Counted from the first letter of the stretch, positions 16,436-24,921 are shown. The stretch is 34,335 nt of DNA from Caldimicrobium sp964493015 (GCA_964493015.1 CAZBLU010000015.1:1-34335); one strand, 5' to 3'. Notes: generated by a model from the sequence alone, not told the origin. A program made the numbers and translations.

Positions 16436-17088
16436 ATCTCATAGCTTTAGTCTTAGCAGGAGGGCTTGGAAAGCGCATCGGAGGAGAAAAAGAGGCTAAA
16501 TCTCTTTGGGGAAAACCTCTCCTTTACTGGGCCATAAAGCCCTACTTAGAACTAAGGCTTAGAATAGCCCTCTCTGTGAGAGACCCTAATCAAGAAGCCT
16601 CCTTGAAGGACCTTTTAAAGGGGCTAACCCTTCCCGTAGAGGAGTTTCTTTTTTTTCAAGACGATCCCTCTTTTAAAGGACAGGGGCCTCTTTCTGGCCT
16701 CTACAGTGCCATGCTTAAGGTGCCTAAGGATACTTTACTTATCGCCTCAGCAGTAGATCAACCTCTTCTTGAAGTTTCTCTTTTGAAGGAATTATTAAGC
16801 TTGGGAGAAGTTTTCCTCTCCTTTGCTGTGCTCTGTGAAAAAGAAGATAAACCAGAGCCTCTTCCAGGTATTTATCCAGCAAGCCTTTTGACTGAACTAA
16901 GAAGTTATTTGAGGGTTTCCCCTAAATGGAGCCTTAAGGGATTCATTTCATACCTAAGTTCAAAAAATCTACTTGTCACTTTTAAAAGCTGGCCTATAAT
17001 AGATCCGCAAGGCCAAAGTTTTGTGAACATTAATTCCTTAGTAGATCTTGAAAAAGTAGCTACATGTTTTTACCCGAGACAAATTTAG
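16432..17088 (+). CDS. mobA: Molybdenum cofactor guanylyltransferase MobA-like
   Basis: 218 residues. MobA transfers GMP to molybdopterin to give the guanine dinucleotide form of the cofactor used by dehydrogenases and reductases. The nucleotide-binding motif is LVLAGGLGKRIGGEKEAKSL, followed by QGPLSGLYSAM and the metal-binding Asp in SAVDQPLLE (usually CD-x-P). It starts at a GTG overlapping the sbcC stop, which implies coupling. The CD to VD change spares the Asp. A related NTP-transferase function cannot be excluded. Confidence 0.8.
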   Translation: MNLIALVLAGGLGKRIGGEKEAKSLWGKPLLYWAIKPYLELRLRIALSVRDPNQEASLKDLLKGLTLPVEEFLFFQDDPSFKGQGPLSGLYSAMLKVPKDTLLIASAVDQPLLEVSLLKELLSLGEVFLSFAVLCEKEDKPEPLPGIYPASLLTELRSYLRVSPKWSLKGFISYLSSKNLLVTFKSWPIIDPQGQSFVNINSLVDLEKVATCFYPRQI

Positions 17089-18221
17089 AGCGTGTTATTA
17101 AGATTTTAGTTGTTGATGATGATCCCGCCATTAGAGAAAACATAGCTGAAATACTGAGTGCTGAGGGCTATCAGGTTCATACTGCAGAAAACGGAAAAGT
17201 AGCCCTTAAAACCATATCCCTCATCAATCCAGACATCGTGCTTACTGATTACATCATGCCTGAGATGGATGGAATCACCCTCTGTAAGATCTTGAAAAAT
17301 AATCCTGAAACTATGGATATAGGGGTTATTCTTATAACGGGAGTCAATGATTTAGACACTCGAGTAAAAGGGCTTCTTGCTGGGGCGGATGACTTTCTTA
17401 ATAAACCCTTTATGATCCCAGAACTGCAGGCTCGTATAAAGTCTCTTTCTAAAGCTAAGCTTTATCACGACTTTATGAAGGACTATCAAAATAAGCTTGA
17501 GAAAGAGGTAGAAAAAAAGACTGCCGAGCTACTCAAGGCCAACATTGAATTACAACTTGCCTTAGCTGAGATTAAGGAACTTTCCTTAGAGATCATTTAT
17601 CGCTTAGCTAAGGCAGCAGAGTATAGAGATGAACATACGGGTTATCACATACAGCGGATAGCCTATTATGGAGTAGCCATAGGTGCCCATATCGGCTTAG
17701 ATAACGAGGCCCTTGAGGTCCTCAAATATGCCTCGCCCCTTCATGATATTGGCAAACTTGGTATTCCCGATGGTATTCTTCTTAAACCAGGAGCCCTAAC
17801 TAAAGAAGAGTGGGAGATTATGAAGCTTCACACCACTATTGGGGCTGAAATTCTTAAGGGTTCTAAAATAAGGTATCTCAAGGCAGCAGAAAAGATTGCC
17901 CTTTATCACCATGAGAGATGGGATGGAACTGGCTATCCAGAGGGGCTAAAGGGGCAAAAGATCCCTCTCTTTGCCAGGATAACGGCCATAGCCGATGTCT
18001 TTGATGCCCTTACCACAAATAGACCATACCGAAAGGCTTTGAGCACTGAAGAGGCCTTTGAGCTTATCTTGAAGGGCAAAGGCTCTCACTTTGACCCTGA
18101 TTTAGTTGATGCCTTTTTAGCTATTCAAGAGGAAATTCTTTCCATTAAAGAGCTCTTTAAAGACGATACCGAAATTCCTCATCTTTTTAGGTTGACCCAA
18201 GCTTTAAGGAGCATAAAGTAA
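17064..18221 (+). CDS. Response regulator with HD-GYP domain, putative c-di-GMP phosphodiesterase
   Basis: 385 residues. A receiver domain has the acidic triplet D18-D20, phospho-acceptor D62 in VLTDYIMPEMDG and K113 in NKPF. A coiled linker covers about 135-175. The HD-GYP domain has the HD pair 226-227 in PLHDIGKLGIPD and HHERWDGTGYPEGLKG (281-296), so the GYP signature is intact. It should degrade c-di-GMP when phosphorylated. It overlaps mobA by 25 bp. No cognate kinase lies next to it. Together with the EAL and GGDEF genes it is the third c-di-GMP gene in the window. Confidence 0.92.
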   Translation: MFLPETNLERVIKILVVDDDPAIRENIAEILSAEGYQVHTAENGKVALKTISLINPDIVLTDYIMPEMDGITLCKILKNNPETMDIGVILITGVNDLDTRVKGLLAGADDFLNKPFMIPELQARIKSLSKAKLYHDFMKDYQNKLEKEVEKKTAELLKANIELQLALAEIKELSLEIIYRLAKAAEYRDEHTGYHIQRIAYYGVAIGAHIGLDNEALEVLKYASPLHDIGKLGIPDGILLKPGALTKEEWEIMKLHTTIGAEILKGSKIRYLKAAEKIALYHHERWDGTGYPEGLKGQKIPLFARITAIADVFDALTTNRPYRKALSTEEAFELILKGKGSHFDPDLVDAFLAIQEEILSIKELFKDDTEIPHLFRLTQALRSIK

Positions 18222-18248
18222 GAAATTTTTGTATCTTAATGTTATATC

Positions 18249-18998
18249 TTAAGTTATCCTTAACTCAGATTGACAAAGCTCTTTCAATCTCAGGGCATTA
18301 GCTACAGCATAACCAAGGGCCGTGTTATCAAAGTAAATATAAGCTTCCGAAGGATTATAGGCCTCAATCTTATTCTTTAAAGCCACAAGCTCTTCCTCTT
18401 CATAATTAGAAACATAGAGTTCCTTTGAGCCATGCATCCTAAAGTAGAGAAAATCTGCCGTCTTAACCTCATACCAAGAGGGATATCGCTTGCCACAATC
18501 GGAAAAACAAAGACAGATCCCATATTCTCTTAACAGATCTGCCCATTCGGGATCATGAAAACTCTGATTTCTTATTTCTACTACAATTTTAAATTCCTCA
18601 GTGGGAAGAAGTTTAAGAAAGGCCTCACAAAGCCCCCTTTCATACTTCAAAGAGGGAGGAAATTGAAAGAGTAAGACCTTAGCCTTCTCCTTCAAGGGCT
18701 TAAAGCTTTTGAGAAACTCCTTAAGAGAGTCCTCAATATCTTTGAGCTTTTTAATATGGGTGATCACCTTAGGGGCCTTAAGGGAGAAGACAAAGCCTTG
18801 CGGGGTTTCTTCATACCATTTCTGAAAGGTAGTTGCCTTAGGCGTTCGATAAAAGGTCACATTAAGTTCTACGGTATTAAAATACTGGGCATAAAAGGCA
18901 AGCCAGTCTTTACTTTTTAATTCTGGTGGATAAAAAATACCCCTAAAGGAGAGATAGCTCCATCCAGATGTCCCTATAAAATAGGCTCTATTTGCCAA
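18249..18998 (-). CDS. DUF72 (YecE-like) TIM-barrel protein
   Basis: 249 residues of the DUF72 family, whose biochemical function is not settled. Typical stretches are GTSGWSYLSFRGIFYP at the start, YFNTVELNVTFYRTP, FSLKAPKVITH, LLFQFPPSL, VVEIRNQSFHDPEW and YIYFDNTALGYAVANA. The start is a TTG that lies inside the end of rnc, with AGAGGAAG six bases upstream. The 11-bp overlap indicates coupling to rnc. Confidence 0.9.
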   Translation of the reverse strand: MANRAYFIGTSGWSYLSFRGIFYPPELKSKDWLAFYAQYFNTVELNVTFYRTPKATTFQKWYEETPQGFVFSLKAPKVITHIKKLKDIEDSLKEFLKSFKPLKEKAKVLLFQFPPSLKYERGLCEAFLKLLPTEEFKIVVEIRNQSFHDPEWADLLREYGICLCFSDCGKRYPSWYEVKTADFLYFRMHGSKELYVSNYEEEELVALKNKIEAYNPSEAYIYFDNTALGYAVANALRLKELCQSELRIT

Positions 18999-19692
18999 TT
19001 AACTTCCTCTTTAATTTATAGAGGGCCTTTTTGGCAGCCAGATTTTCTGCTTCTTTACGGGAAGCCCCTTTAGCTAAAGCTAAGACTTCTCCCACAACCT
19101 TAACTGCCACCTCTATTTGAGGTCTGTGGGCAGGACCTTTTATCTCTATTACTTCATAAGTTGGGATCTCTCCTCTATTTTTCTGGAGAAACTCTTGGAG
19201 CTTGGTCTTGTAATCAGTAATTTTTGAGGCCTTCAGGGTTCTAAAGTAAGGAGAAAAAAGCTTTTTAATCACTTCGCAAGTTCTCTCTAAGCCCTGATCA
19301 ATAAAGAGTGCTCCTATCAAAGCCTCCAAGGTCCTTCCTGCAATATTTTTTTTACTCTTGGGGTCAAGAGACTGTTCCCTTCTTCCGAGCAGGATAAACT
19401 CTTCGAGCTTCAGATCTTCAGCTACTTTGATCAATCTCTCTTTACAAACTAAATAGGCCCTTTTTTTAGTGAGCTCTCCCTCCCTGTCTTTGGGAAACTT
19501 TTCATAAAGATAAAAGGAGATACAGAGGTTTAACACGGCATCTCCAATAAATTCGAGCCTTTCATTATCCTCAAGGCCCTCTTCTTTGTGACAGAGCCTA
19601 TAGGAGCTATGCGTTAAGGCTTGTTTCAAGAGATTTTTATTAGTAAAGGTGATCCCGAGAAGATTCTCTAACTCTTCTGGCTCCCTCACCAT
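18988..19692 (-). CDS. rnc: Ribonuclease III
   Basis: 234 residues. RNase III cleaves double-stranded RNA, notably rRNA precursors. The catalytic signature is NERLEFIGDAVLNL (about 42-55), the second acidic pair is in TLEALIGALFIDQG, and the C-terminal dsRNA-binding domain begins near YKTKLQEFLQKNRGE and ends with AENLAAKKALYKL. Everything expected is present. It belongs to the pgi-hemB-rlpA-rnc-DUF72 run. Confidence 0.95.
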   Translation of the reverse strand: MVREPEELENLLGITFTNKNLLKQALTHSSYRLCHKEEGLEDNERLEFIGDAVLNLCISFYLYEKFPKDREGELTKKRAYLVCKERLIKVAEDLKLEEFILLGRREQSLDPKSKKNIAGRTLEALIGALFIDQGLERTCEVIKKLFSPYFRTLKASKITDYKTKLQEFLQKNRGEIPTYEVIEIKGPAHRPQIEVAVKVVGEVLALAKGASRKEAENLAAKKALYKLKRKLIGK

Positions 19693-19706
19693 TTAAACCT
19701 GGATTC

Positions 19707-20465
19707 CTATTTAGCCACTAAAAAGGCTGTGCGAAATCTCTCTCTCTTTAGTTTTCCAGCAAAGACCAGAGCTGAGTCTAAGTCATTAGATAAGAAAATC
19801 TGAACCCTATATAATAATCCCATTTCAGGATGCTGATAGGGCTCAATCCTAACCTGAGTGAAGTCTCTTTCAAGTTCCTCTTTAAATCTCAAGGCATTGC
19901 TGTAATTCTTAAAGGCGCCAACTTGGAGGTAAAATTCATTAAACCTGAAGTTTGGTTTTTCCCTGAAGACCACTTGATTGCCCCTTAGTTCACCCTCACC
20001 AAGGGCTACAATTTTCACTCTGGCTGTGCCCTTTCCAATAATGCCAAGTTCTCGGGCACTGGCATAGCTAAGATCCAGACAGCGATCCTCCACAAAGGGC
20101 CCCCGATCATTTATCCTTACTACAAGCTGTCTTCCATTCTCCAAATTAGTTACCAAGACAAAGGTGCCTATGGGAAGAATCTTATGGGCTGCTGTAAACT
20201 CATACATATTGTAAATCTCGCCACCAGCAGCTTGCCTCCCATGAAAACCTGGACCATACCAGGAGGCTACACATTCCTCCTCATAGCCCTCAGCCTTGGG
20301 CAAGGGGTAATAAGTCTTGCCAAAAATTGTATAAGGCCTTAGCCACCCAGGAACAGGCCTTGTTGTCTCTGAAGGAGGGATACTTATAGAAGCTGAAGGT
20401 ATCTCTCGAGGGGGCTTAGCACAACTTGTAAAGATTAAGACTAAAAGAAGCAGAATAAACTTCAT
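19707..20465 (-). CDS. rlpA: RlpA-like septal ring lipoprotein with SPOR domain
   Basis: About 252 residues. The start is placed at the ATG at 20465, one base after the hemB stop, because it gives a lipoprotein signal peptide MKFILLLLVLIFTSC with the lipobox Cys at 15. An upstream in-frame start would add 13 charged residues before it. The double-psi beta-barrel domain contains ECVASWYGPGFHGRQAAGGE, TAAHKILPIGT and VRINDRGPFVEDRCLDLSY, including the catalytic Asp of lytic RlpA proteins. A C-terminal SPOR domain (EFYLQVGAFKNYSNA) binds denuded peptidoglycan at the division site. It should cut glycan strands during daughter-cell separation. Confidence 0.9.
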   Translation of the reverse strand: MKFILLLLVLIFTSCAKPPREIPSASISIPPSETTRPVPGWLRPYTIFGKTYYPLPKAEGYEEECVASWYGPGFHGRQAAGGEIYNMYEFTAAHKILPIGTFVLVTNLENGRQLVVRINDRGPFVEDRCLDLSYASARELGIIGKGTARVKIVALGEGELRGNQVVFREKPNFRFNEFYLQVGAFKNYSNALRFKEELERDFTQVRIEPYQHPEMGLLYRVQIFLSNDLDSALVFAGKLKRERFRTAFLVAK

Positions 20466-20466
20466 T

Positions 20467-21444
20467 TTAGCCTCTTTGCATAAGCTCAGCCACCTTCTTA
20501 GCAAAATAGGTTATGATCAAATCTGCCCCAGCCCTTTTGATACTAATTAAACTTTCCCACATGACCCTTTCTTCTTCTAAGTAGCCAAGTTTCCCTGCCG
20601 CCTTAATCATGGCATATTCTCCGCTCACCTGATAGGCTGCCAGGGGATGATGGGTATTCTCTCTTAGCATTTTAATGATATCTAAACAGGGCATAGCTGG
20701 CTTCACCATTATTATATCGGCTCCTTCCTCTATGTCCATAAGGGCCTCTCTTAAGGCCTCTCTACTGTTTGCAGGATCCATCTGATAAGTCCTTCTATCA
20801 CCAAATTTTGGGGTAGAATGAGCAGCCTCCCTAAAGGGCCCATAAAAACTACTACAATATTTCACGGCATAGCTCATAATCGCCACATGAGAAAAGCCAG
20901 CCTCATCCAAGGCCTCACGGATCCTGGCAACCCTTCCATCCATCATATCTGATGGGGCAACCCAGTCAGCTCCTGCCTTAGCATGGGAAAGGGCAATCCT
21001 GGCAAGTTGCTCCAATGTAGCATCATTATCCACATCACCCCCTTTAATTATCCCACAGTGGCCATGAGAGGTATACTCACAGAGACAGACATCGGTTATA
21101 ACCACCACCTGAGGGAACTTATCTTTCAAAGTCTTTACTGCCCTCTGAATAATCCCCTCTTTAGCGTAGGCAGAAGACCCAACTTCATCCTTATGGGCAG
21201 GAATACCAAAGAGGATAAAGGCCTTTAGACCAAGCTCTGTGGCCTCTCTCACCTCTTCAATAACCCTGTCAAGGGAGAAACGATAGATTCCAGGCATGGA
21301 AGTTATCTCTTCCTTAATACCTTTGCCCTCACAAATAAAGAGGGGATAGATGAGGTCATCTACAGTTAAAACTGTCTCTCTTACTAAGGACCTTATGGCC
21401 TCTGTTCTTCTAAGTCTTCTTGCACGGTATTCAGGAAACATCAT
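20467..21444 (-). CDS. hemB: Delta-aminolevulinic acid dehydratase (porphobilinogen synthase)
   Basis: About 325 residues. HemB condenses two 5-aminolevulinate molecules to porphobilinogen in tetrapyrrole synthesis. The metal site DVCLCEYTSHGHCG has the three-Cys pattern of zinc-dependent enzymes. The two active-site lysines are in SYAVKYCSSFYGPFR and IIMVKPAM. The family signature GDRRTYQMDPAN is intact. A GGAGG sequence 7 bp ahead of the ATG at 21444 (MMFPEYRARRLRR) supports that start over a TTG six bases earlier. It follows pgi closely (17 bp) and abuts rlpA. Confidence 0.95.
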   Translation of the reverse strand: MMFPEYRARRLRRTEAIRSLVRETVLTVDDLIYPLFICEGKGIKEEITSMPGIYRFSLDRVIEEVREATELGLKAFILFGIPAHKDEVGSSAYAKEGIIQRAVKTLKDKFPQVVVITDVCLCEYTSHGHCGIIKGGDVDNDATLEQLARIALSHAKAGADWVAPSDMMDGRVARIREALDEAGFSHVAIMSYAVKYCSSFYGPFREAAHSTPKFGDRRTYQMDPANSREALREALMDIEEGADIIMVKPAMPCLDIIKMLRENTHHPLAAYQVSGEYAMIKAAGKLGYLEEERVMWESLISIKRAGADLIITYFAKKVAELMQRG

Positions 21445-21461
21445 GTCCAAACCTCCAAGTT

Positions 21462-23180
21462 TTACTCGTTTAGAGCCTTTTTCATCAATTCAAAGACTAT
21501 TTTTAGGTCTTCCCTGTAATCGTTAAAAAGATGAATAAGGAGCACAGGCTTTTCTCTTTCCACAAGGGCCTTAAAATCGCCAAAGGCCTGAGCAAATTGC
21601 TGGTCCCAGAAGGTGTAACCTTCCCCAGGAATTACCTGATTCTCTATACGTCCTCTGCGGGTGAAGATGAGAAATCTGGAAAGACGAGGCCCTCCTTTAA
21701 AGAGTTGTCCCGTGGAATGTAGGTAACGCGGCCCAAAACCAAAGACAGTGGCACAGTTTTTCTTTTCCCTAACAAAGGTCCTCATGTCTCTTATTATATC
21801 TTCTACCTCAGGGTCATAGGGAAGATAGGCCAAAAAACCCACATAGATCCAAGGGGCAAATTCCTGAAAGAACCTCCTTAGGGCTGCTGAGAGTTTGGGA
21901 TATTCTAAACCCAAAGTTTTATCATAATAAAACCCAAGGCCTGTATCACTATCCACATAGAGGTCTACACCAAAATCCCTTTCACTCTTAAATTTCTCCA
22001 AGAGTTCTACCGTCCTTTTTTTAGAGAGCACCACATCAGGCTCATCAAAGGGATTAACCCCTATGAAATAGGCTGTAAGGGCCACAGCTAACATAAATCT
22101 ATAGGCCTCACCAAAAATCTCGTAGCGATCCTCAAGAAGGATCTGCTTAATCCTAAAGCCCTCCTCTTTGAGATCTGAAATAAGACGATGATAGAGCCTC
22201 TCCCTTCCCCTTAAAGCAAGATAAATAAAGGCCCTGTCTGTAGAGTAAACAGTAGGGGATCCTGGGGATTCTCCCACAACAGGGATAATTCCTGCAAAGT
22301 TTTTCCCTAAGCTTTCTGCTATCAACTGCTCAAGCCAAAGGGCAAAGGGCTTAAGCAGGGGATCCACAAGTATAGTCAGTTTATCCTGCCCAAGGATATA
22401 GGACTCTGCCATAAACTCGGCAAGACTTGAAGCCAGGTTATATTCCCAAGGGATATCTGGTTCACAGGCTGAATACATCTCTTTGGCCTGGTGAAGGGCC
22501 TTCTTTAGGTCAAGGCCCATAAGGGCTGCAGGTAAGAAACCAACTTCTGTCAAGGCCGCATAGCGTCCTCCCACATGAGGAGGATGATAGACAACCTTTC
22601 TAAAATGATGACTCTTAGCTATTTCCTCTAAGGGTGACCCTGGATCCGTTAGGGCTACAAAGTGATCACCAGGCTTGGTAGAAAGGGCCTTAACTTTTTC
22701 CCAGAAGTATTTAAAGTGAGAGAGGGTCTCCAAGGTGGTTCCAGACTTTGAGGCTATAACAAATAGGGTTTCCTTTAAAGGTAGGGCCTCAGCCTCAGCT
22801 ATGTGAAGGGGATCGTTAGTATCCAAGACCTTTAACAAGGGAAAACCTGGGGCAGGAGTAAACATCTGAGAGAGGACATAGGGAAATAGGCCAGATCCAC
22901 CCATGCCACACCAGAGGACATATTTAAATTCTTGCCTCACCTCCTCGGCAAACTTGATAAGCTCTTCAAGTCGCGGTTCCATATATTTATAACCATCGAC
23001 CCAATCAAGCCTTGAAGCTATCTTTCTTTGAAGCTCTGGATCTGCAGTAAATAAAGAGGCCTCCTTTTTAAAGAGCCTCTGCAGTATCTCAGCCTTTTCT
23101 TCAAGGGAAAGCTTAGAAGGTCTCTTGATAATGTTAAAGTCTCCATAAACCCTGGTAATCTTAGGGAAAAATGGCTCCAT
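21462..23180 (-). CDS. pgi: Glucose-6-phosphate isomerase of the transaldolase-Pgi fusion type, stand-alone
   Basis: 572 residues, predicted to interconvert glucose-6-phosphate and fructose-6-phosphate. Two SIS regions are seen: LWCGMGGSGLFPYVL and FVIASKSGTTLETLSHFKYF, then FVALTDPGSPL, GGRYAALTEVGFLPAALMG and WLEQLIAESLGKN. The C-terminal FGFGPRYLHSTGQLFKGGP is typical of the isomerase half of bifunctional Tal-Pgi proteins. No transaldolase domain precedes it: the gene begins at MEPFFPKITRVYGDFN directly after a good promoter and an AGGAG site. It heads the operon pgi-hemB-rlpA-rnc-DUF72. Confidence 0.88.
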   Translation of the reverse strand: MEPFFPKITRVYGDFNIIKRPSKLSLEEKAEILQRLFKKEASLFTADPELQRKIASRLDWVDGYKYMEPRLEELIKFAEEVRQEFKYVLWCGMGGSGLFPYVLSQMFTPAPGFPLLKVLDTNDPLHIAEAEALPLKETLFVIASKSGTTLETLSHFKYFWEKVKALSTKPGDHFVALTDPGSPLEEIAKSHHFRKVVYHPPHVGGRYAALTEVGFLPAALMGLDLKKALHQAKEMYSACEPDIPWEYNLASSLAEFMAESYILGQDKLTILVDPLLKPFALWLEQLIAESLGKNFAGIIPVVGESPGSPTVYSTDRAFIYLALRGRERLYHRLISDLKEEGFRIKQILLEDRYEIFGEAYRFMLAVALTAYFIGVNPFDEPDVVLSKKRTVELLEKFKSERDFGVDLYVDSDTGLGFYYDKTLGLEYPKLSAALRRFFQEFAPWIYVGFLAYLPYDPEVEDIIRDMRTFVREKKNCATVFGFGPRYLHSTGQLFKGGPRLSRFLIFTRRGRIENQVIPGEGYTFWDQQFAQAFGDFKALVEREKPVLLIHLFNDYREDLKIVFELMKKALNE

Positions 23181-23210
23181 ACCAAACTCCTGAAAGATCT
23201 TTTAAAGTTG

Positions 23211-23239
23211 ATTATAACATAAAGCTAAGAGAATGACAA
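23211..23239 (-). promoter_or_regulatory. Sigma-70-type promoter of the pgi operon
   Basis: On the minus strand TTGTCA (23239-23234) and TATAAT (23216-23211) are 17 bp apart. The pgi ATG follows 30 bp later with an AGGAG site. Confidence 0.75.
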
Positions 23240-23295
23240 AGTCAAAAAAAGCCATTTCATGCTCACATCTTAAGGCAATAATTGGCGCAGGCAAC

Positions 23296-23323
23296 TTGTC
23301 AAAATTTAAAAAGTTTCTATACT
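23296..23323 (+). promoter_or_regulatory. Sigma-70-type promoter of the coiled-coil gene
   Basis: TTGTCA (23296-23301) and TATACT (23318-23323) are 16 bp apart, 50 bp ahead of the chosen ATG. It diverges from the pgi promoter. Confidence 0.6.
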
Positions 23324-23373
23324 ATTTTGAAAGGAATTTAAATCTTTTAGCCTGCCAAAGGAGGACCTATAGG

Positions 23374-24269
23374 ATGCTTAACGCCCCACAACCTAATTGG
23401 CTTGAAACTCAGGAATTTAGAGAAGTCCTCTCTCAAGTCATAAATGAGCTTCTCAGTGCCAAATTAACAGAGCTCATTATTCAGAGGGAAAAGGAAATTT
23501 CAAAGATTTCCATCTTAGAGAGGATTTTGAGGGTGGAAGAGGAGCTTAAGAGTTTACGAGAGCTTCAGGAAAGGCAATTTGAGGCCATTTTGAGAGAGAT
23601 GAACGCCCGTTTTGAGGCCATGAATGCCCGCTTTGAGGCCCTGCAAAAGGACACGTATGCCCGCTTTGAGGCCCTGCAAAAGGACACGCATGCCCGCTTT
23701 GAGGCCCTGCAAAAGGACACGCATGCCCGCTTTGAGGCTATGAATGCTCGCTTTGAGGCCCTACAGAAGGAAATGAACACACGTTTTGAGGCAATGAATA
23801 CCCGTTTTGAGGCCCTNNNNNNNNNNNNNNNNNNNNNNNNNNNNNNNNNNNNNNNNNNNNNNNNNNNNNNNNNNNNNNNNNNNNNNNNNNNNNNNNNNNN
23901 NNNNNNNNNNNNNNNNTACAGAAGGAAATGAACACACGTTTTGAGGCAATGAATACCCGTTTTGAGGCCCTACAGAGGGAAATGAACACACGTTTTGAGG
24001 CCCTACAGAAGGAAATGAACACACGTTTTGAGGCAATGAATACCCGTTTTGAGGCCCTGCAAAAGGATATGAATACCCGCTTTGAGGCCCTGTTAAAGGA
24101 AATGAATACCCGCTTTGAAGCCATGAATACCCGTTTTGAGGCTCTGCAAAAGGAGATGAATGCCCGTTTTGAGGCCTTAGAGAAACGCTTTAATCATATG
24201 CAATGGTTTGTTGGAGCTGGTTTTACTATCGTGAGTATACTTATTGGTTTATTAAGTTTTATAAAATAA
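23374..24269 (+). CDS. Membrane-anchored coiled-coil repeat protein (interrupted by assembly gap)
   Basis: I do not recognise a named family. The chosen ATG (MLNAPQPNWLETQEF) is preceded by AGGAGG; an in-frame ATG at 23233 would start inside the pgi promoter and lacks such a site. After a non-repetitive helical head of about 75 residues comes a long repeat built on RFEA, with steps of 7 residues (RFEAMNT) or 11 residues (RFEALQKEMNT). Seventeen RFEA copies are visible, eight before and nine after a 100-N gap. The C-terminus is one membrane helix (MQWFVGAGFTIVSILIGLLSFIK). The coding frames before and after the gap do not match across exactly 100 bases, so the true gap length is not 100. Layout recalls DUF1640-like and Borrelia Bdr proteins: cytoplasmic coiled coil with C-terminal anchor. 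Function unknown. Confidence 0.8.
23599..24189 (+). repeat. Tandem 21-bp and 33-bp in-gene repeats (RFEA units)
   Basis: Units of 21 bp (such as ATGAATACCCGTTTTGAGGC and one more base) alternate with 33-bp units that add CTGCAAAAGGAA. The sequence of steps between RFEA copies is 7,11,11,11,7,11,7 residues before the gap and 7,11,11,7,11,11,7,11 after it. The near-identical DNA of several units (especially the AACACACG/AATACCCG pairs) explains the unresolved assembly and suggests recent unit duplication. Confidence 0.9.
23817..23916. other. 100-N scaffold gap inside the coiled-coil repeats
   Basis: A run of exactly 100 N, the conventional size for a gap of unknown length. It lies within near-identical repeats. 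Confidence 0.98.
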
Positions 24270-24343
24270 GTATAAAATATACTAATAGATCCACTCCCCA
24301 TTTTTTAAATTTCCCCTCAGTTACTATCCTTCTTTCCTTTTTG

Positions 24344-24370
24344 CAGGGAAGCCCTGTCCTTTCTTTTTGG
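24344..24370 (+). terminator. Possible short terminator after the coiled-coil gene
   Basis: CAGGG and CCCTG pair around the loop AAG, followed by the pyrimidine-rich TCCTTTCTTTTTGG. The stem is short and the T-run is interrupted, so it would be weak. Confidence 0.35.
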
Positions 24371-24421
24371 TAAACTTTTGGGGGTAGTTGTTGACCCTTA
24401 CAGAACACCCTCATGCTTGAC

Positions 24422-24464
24422 TTGACAAAAATTCTTTAGTAATTATATTGAATATTAATCTCAA
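24422..24464 (+). promoter_or_regulatory. fur-feoAB promoter with possible Fur operator
   Basis: TTGACA (24422-24427) and TATATT (24444-24449) are 16 bp apart. TTGAATATTAATCTCAA (24448-24464) is an imperfect inverted repeat (12 of 17 positions symmetric) that overlaps the -10. Its place suggests autoregulation by the Fur protein encoded directly downstream, but the match to the classical Fur box is only moderate. Confidence 0.5.
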
Positions 24465-24479
24465 CTAAAAGTAAAAGCA

Positions 24480-24917
24480 ATGATAGAAACAATCATTGAA
24501 GGTTTTAGGCAATTTATAAAAAAGAGGGGGCTCAAATATACACCCGAAAGAGAGGAGATCCTACGAGAAATCCTCTCCCTTAAAGATCATTTTGATGTGG
24601 ATTCCCTATATCTGCGACTCAAAGGTAAAAATAGTAAAGTCTCTAAGGCCTCTATTTACCGAACCATTCCTCTTTTGGTAGAGGGGGGTTATATTCAGGA
24701 GGTCTATAAAAAGGGGGGCCAATCCTATTATGAAGTTACCCTCAACAAATTGCCCCACCTCCATTTTATATGCGTTAAATGTGGAGCAGTTCAAGAGGCC
24801 ATAGATGAGAGATTAAATAATCTTATTGAAGAATTAGAGCAAAGCTCTAAGTATCGTTTCCTCACCTATCACTTAGAAATTTTTGGTTTGTGCCCCACCT
24901 GTAGAGAGGTGAAGTGA
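24480..24917 (+). CDS. fur: Fur-family metal-dependent repressor
   Basis: 145 residues. A winged-helix DNA-binding half (YTPEREEILREILSL, then SKASIYRTIPLLVEGGYI) is joined to a dimerisation domain. Structural zinc ligands form two pairs, CVKC near residue 97 and CPTC near the end. LPHLHFIC provides the His/Glu regulatory metal site. Position directly upstream of feoAB argues for iron sensing (Fur). PerR and Zur share the fold, and a PerR-like site lies upstream of the peroxiredoxin gene, so the metal or peroxide specificity is open. The ribosome-binding sequence is weak. Confidence 0.88.
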   Translation: MIETIIEGFRQFIKKRGLKYTPEREEILREILSLKDHFDVDSLYLRLKGKNSKVSKASIYRTIPLLVEGGYIQEVYKKGGQSYYEVTLNKLPHLHFICVKCGAVQEAIDERLNNLIEELEQSSKYRFLTYHLEIFGLCPTCREVK

Positions 24918-24921
24918 GATC

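Noticed and set aside
23233..23373. Upstream ATG at 23233 as start of the coiled-coil protein
   Set aside because: It lies in the pgi promoter, upstream of the gene's own promoter, and lacks a ribosome-binding site; the ATG at 23374 has AGGAGG.
23565..24124. Long minus-strand open frames opposite the RFEA repeats (SFCRASKRAF type)
   Set aside because: They only mirror the repeat codons of the plus-strand gene, have no ribosome-binding site and run through the gap.
23599..24189. Repeats considered as a CRISPR array
   Set aside because: Units are 21 and 33 bp, directly adjacent without unique spacers, and stay in one coding frame.
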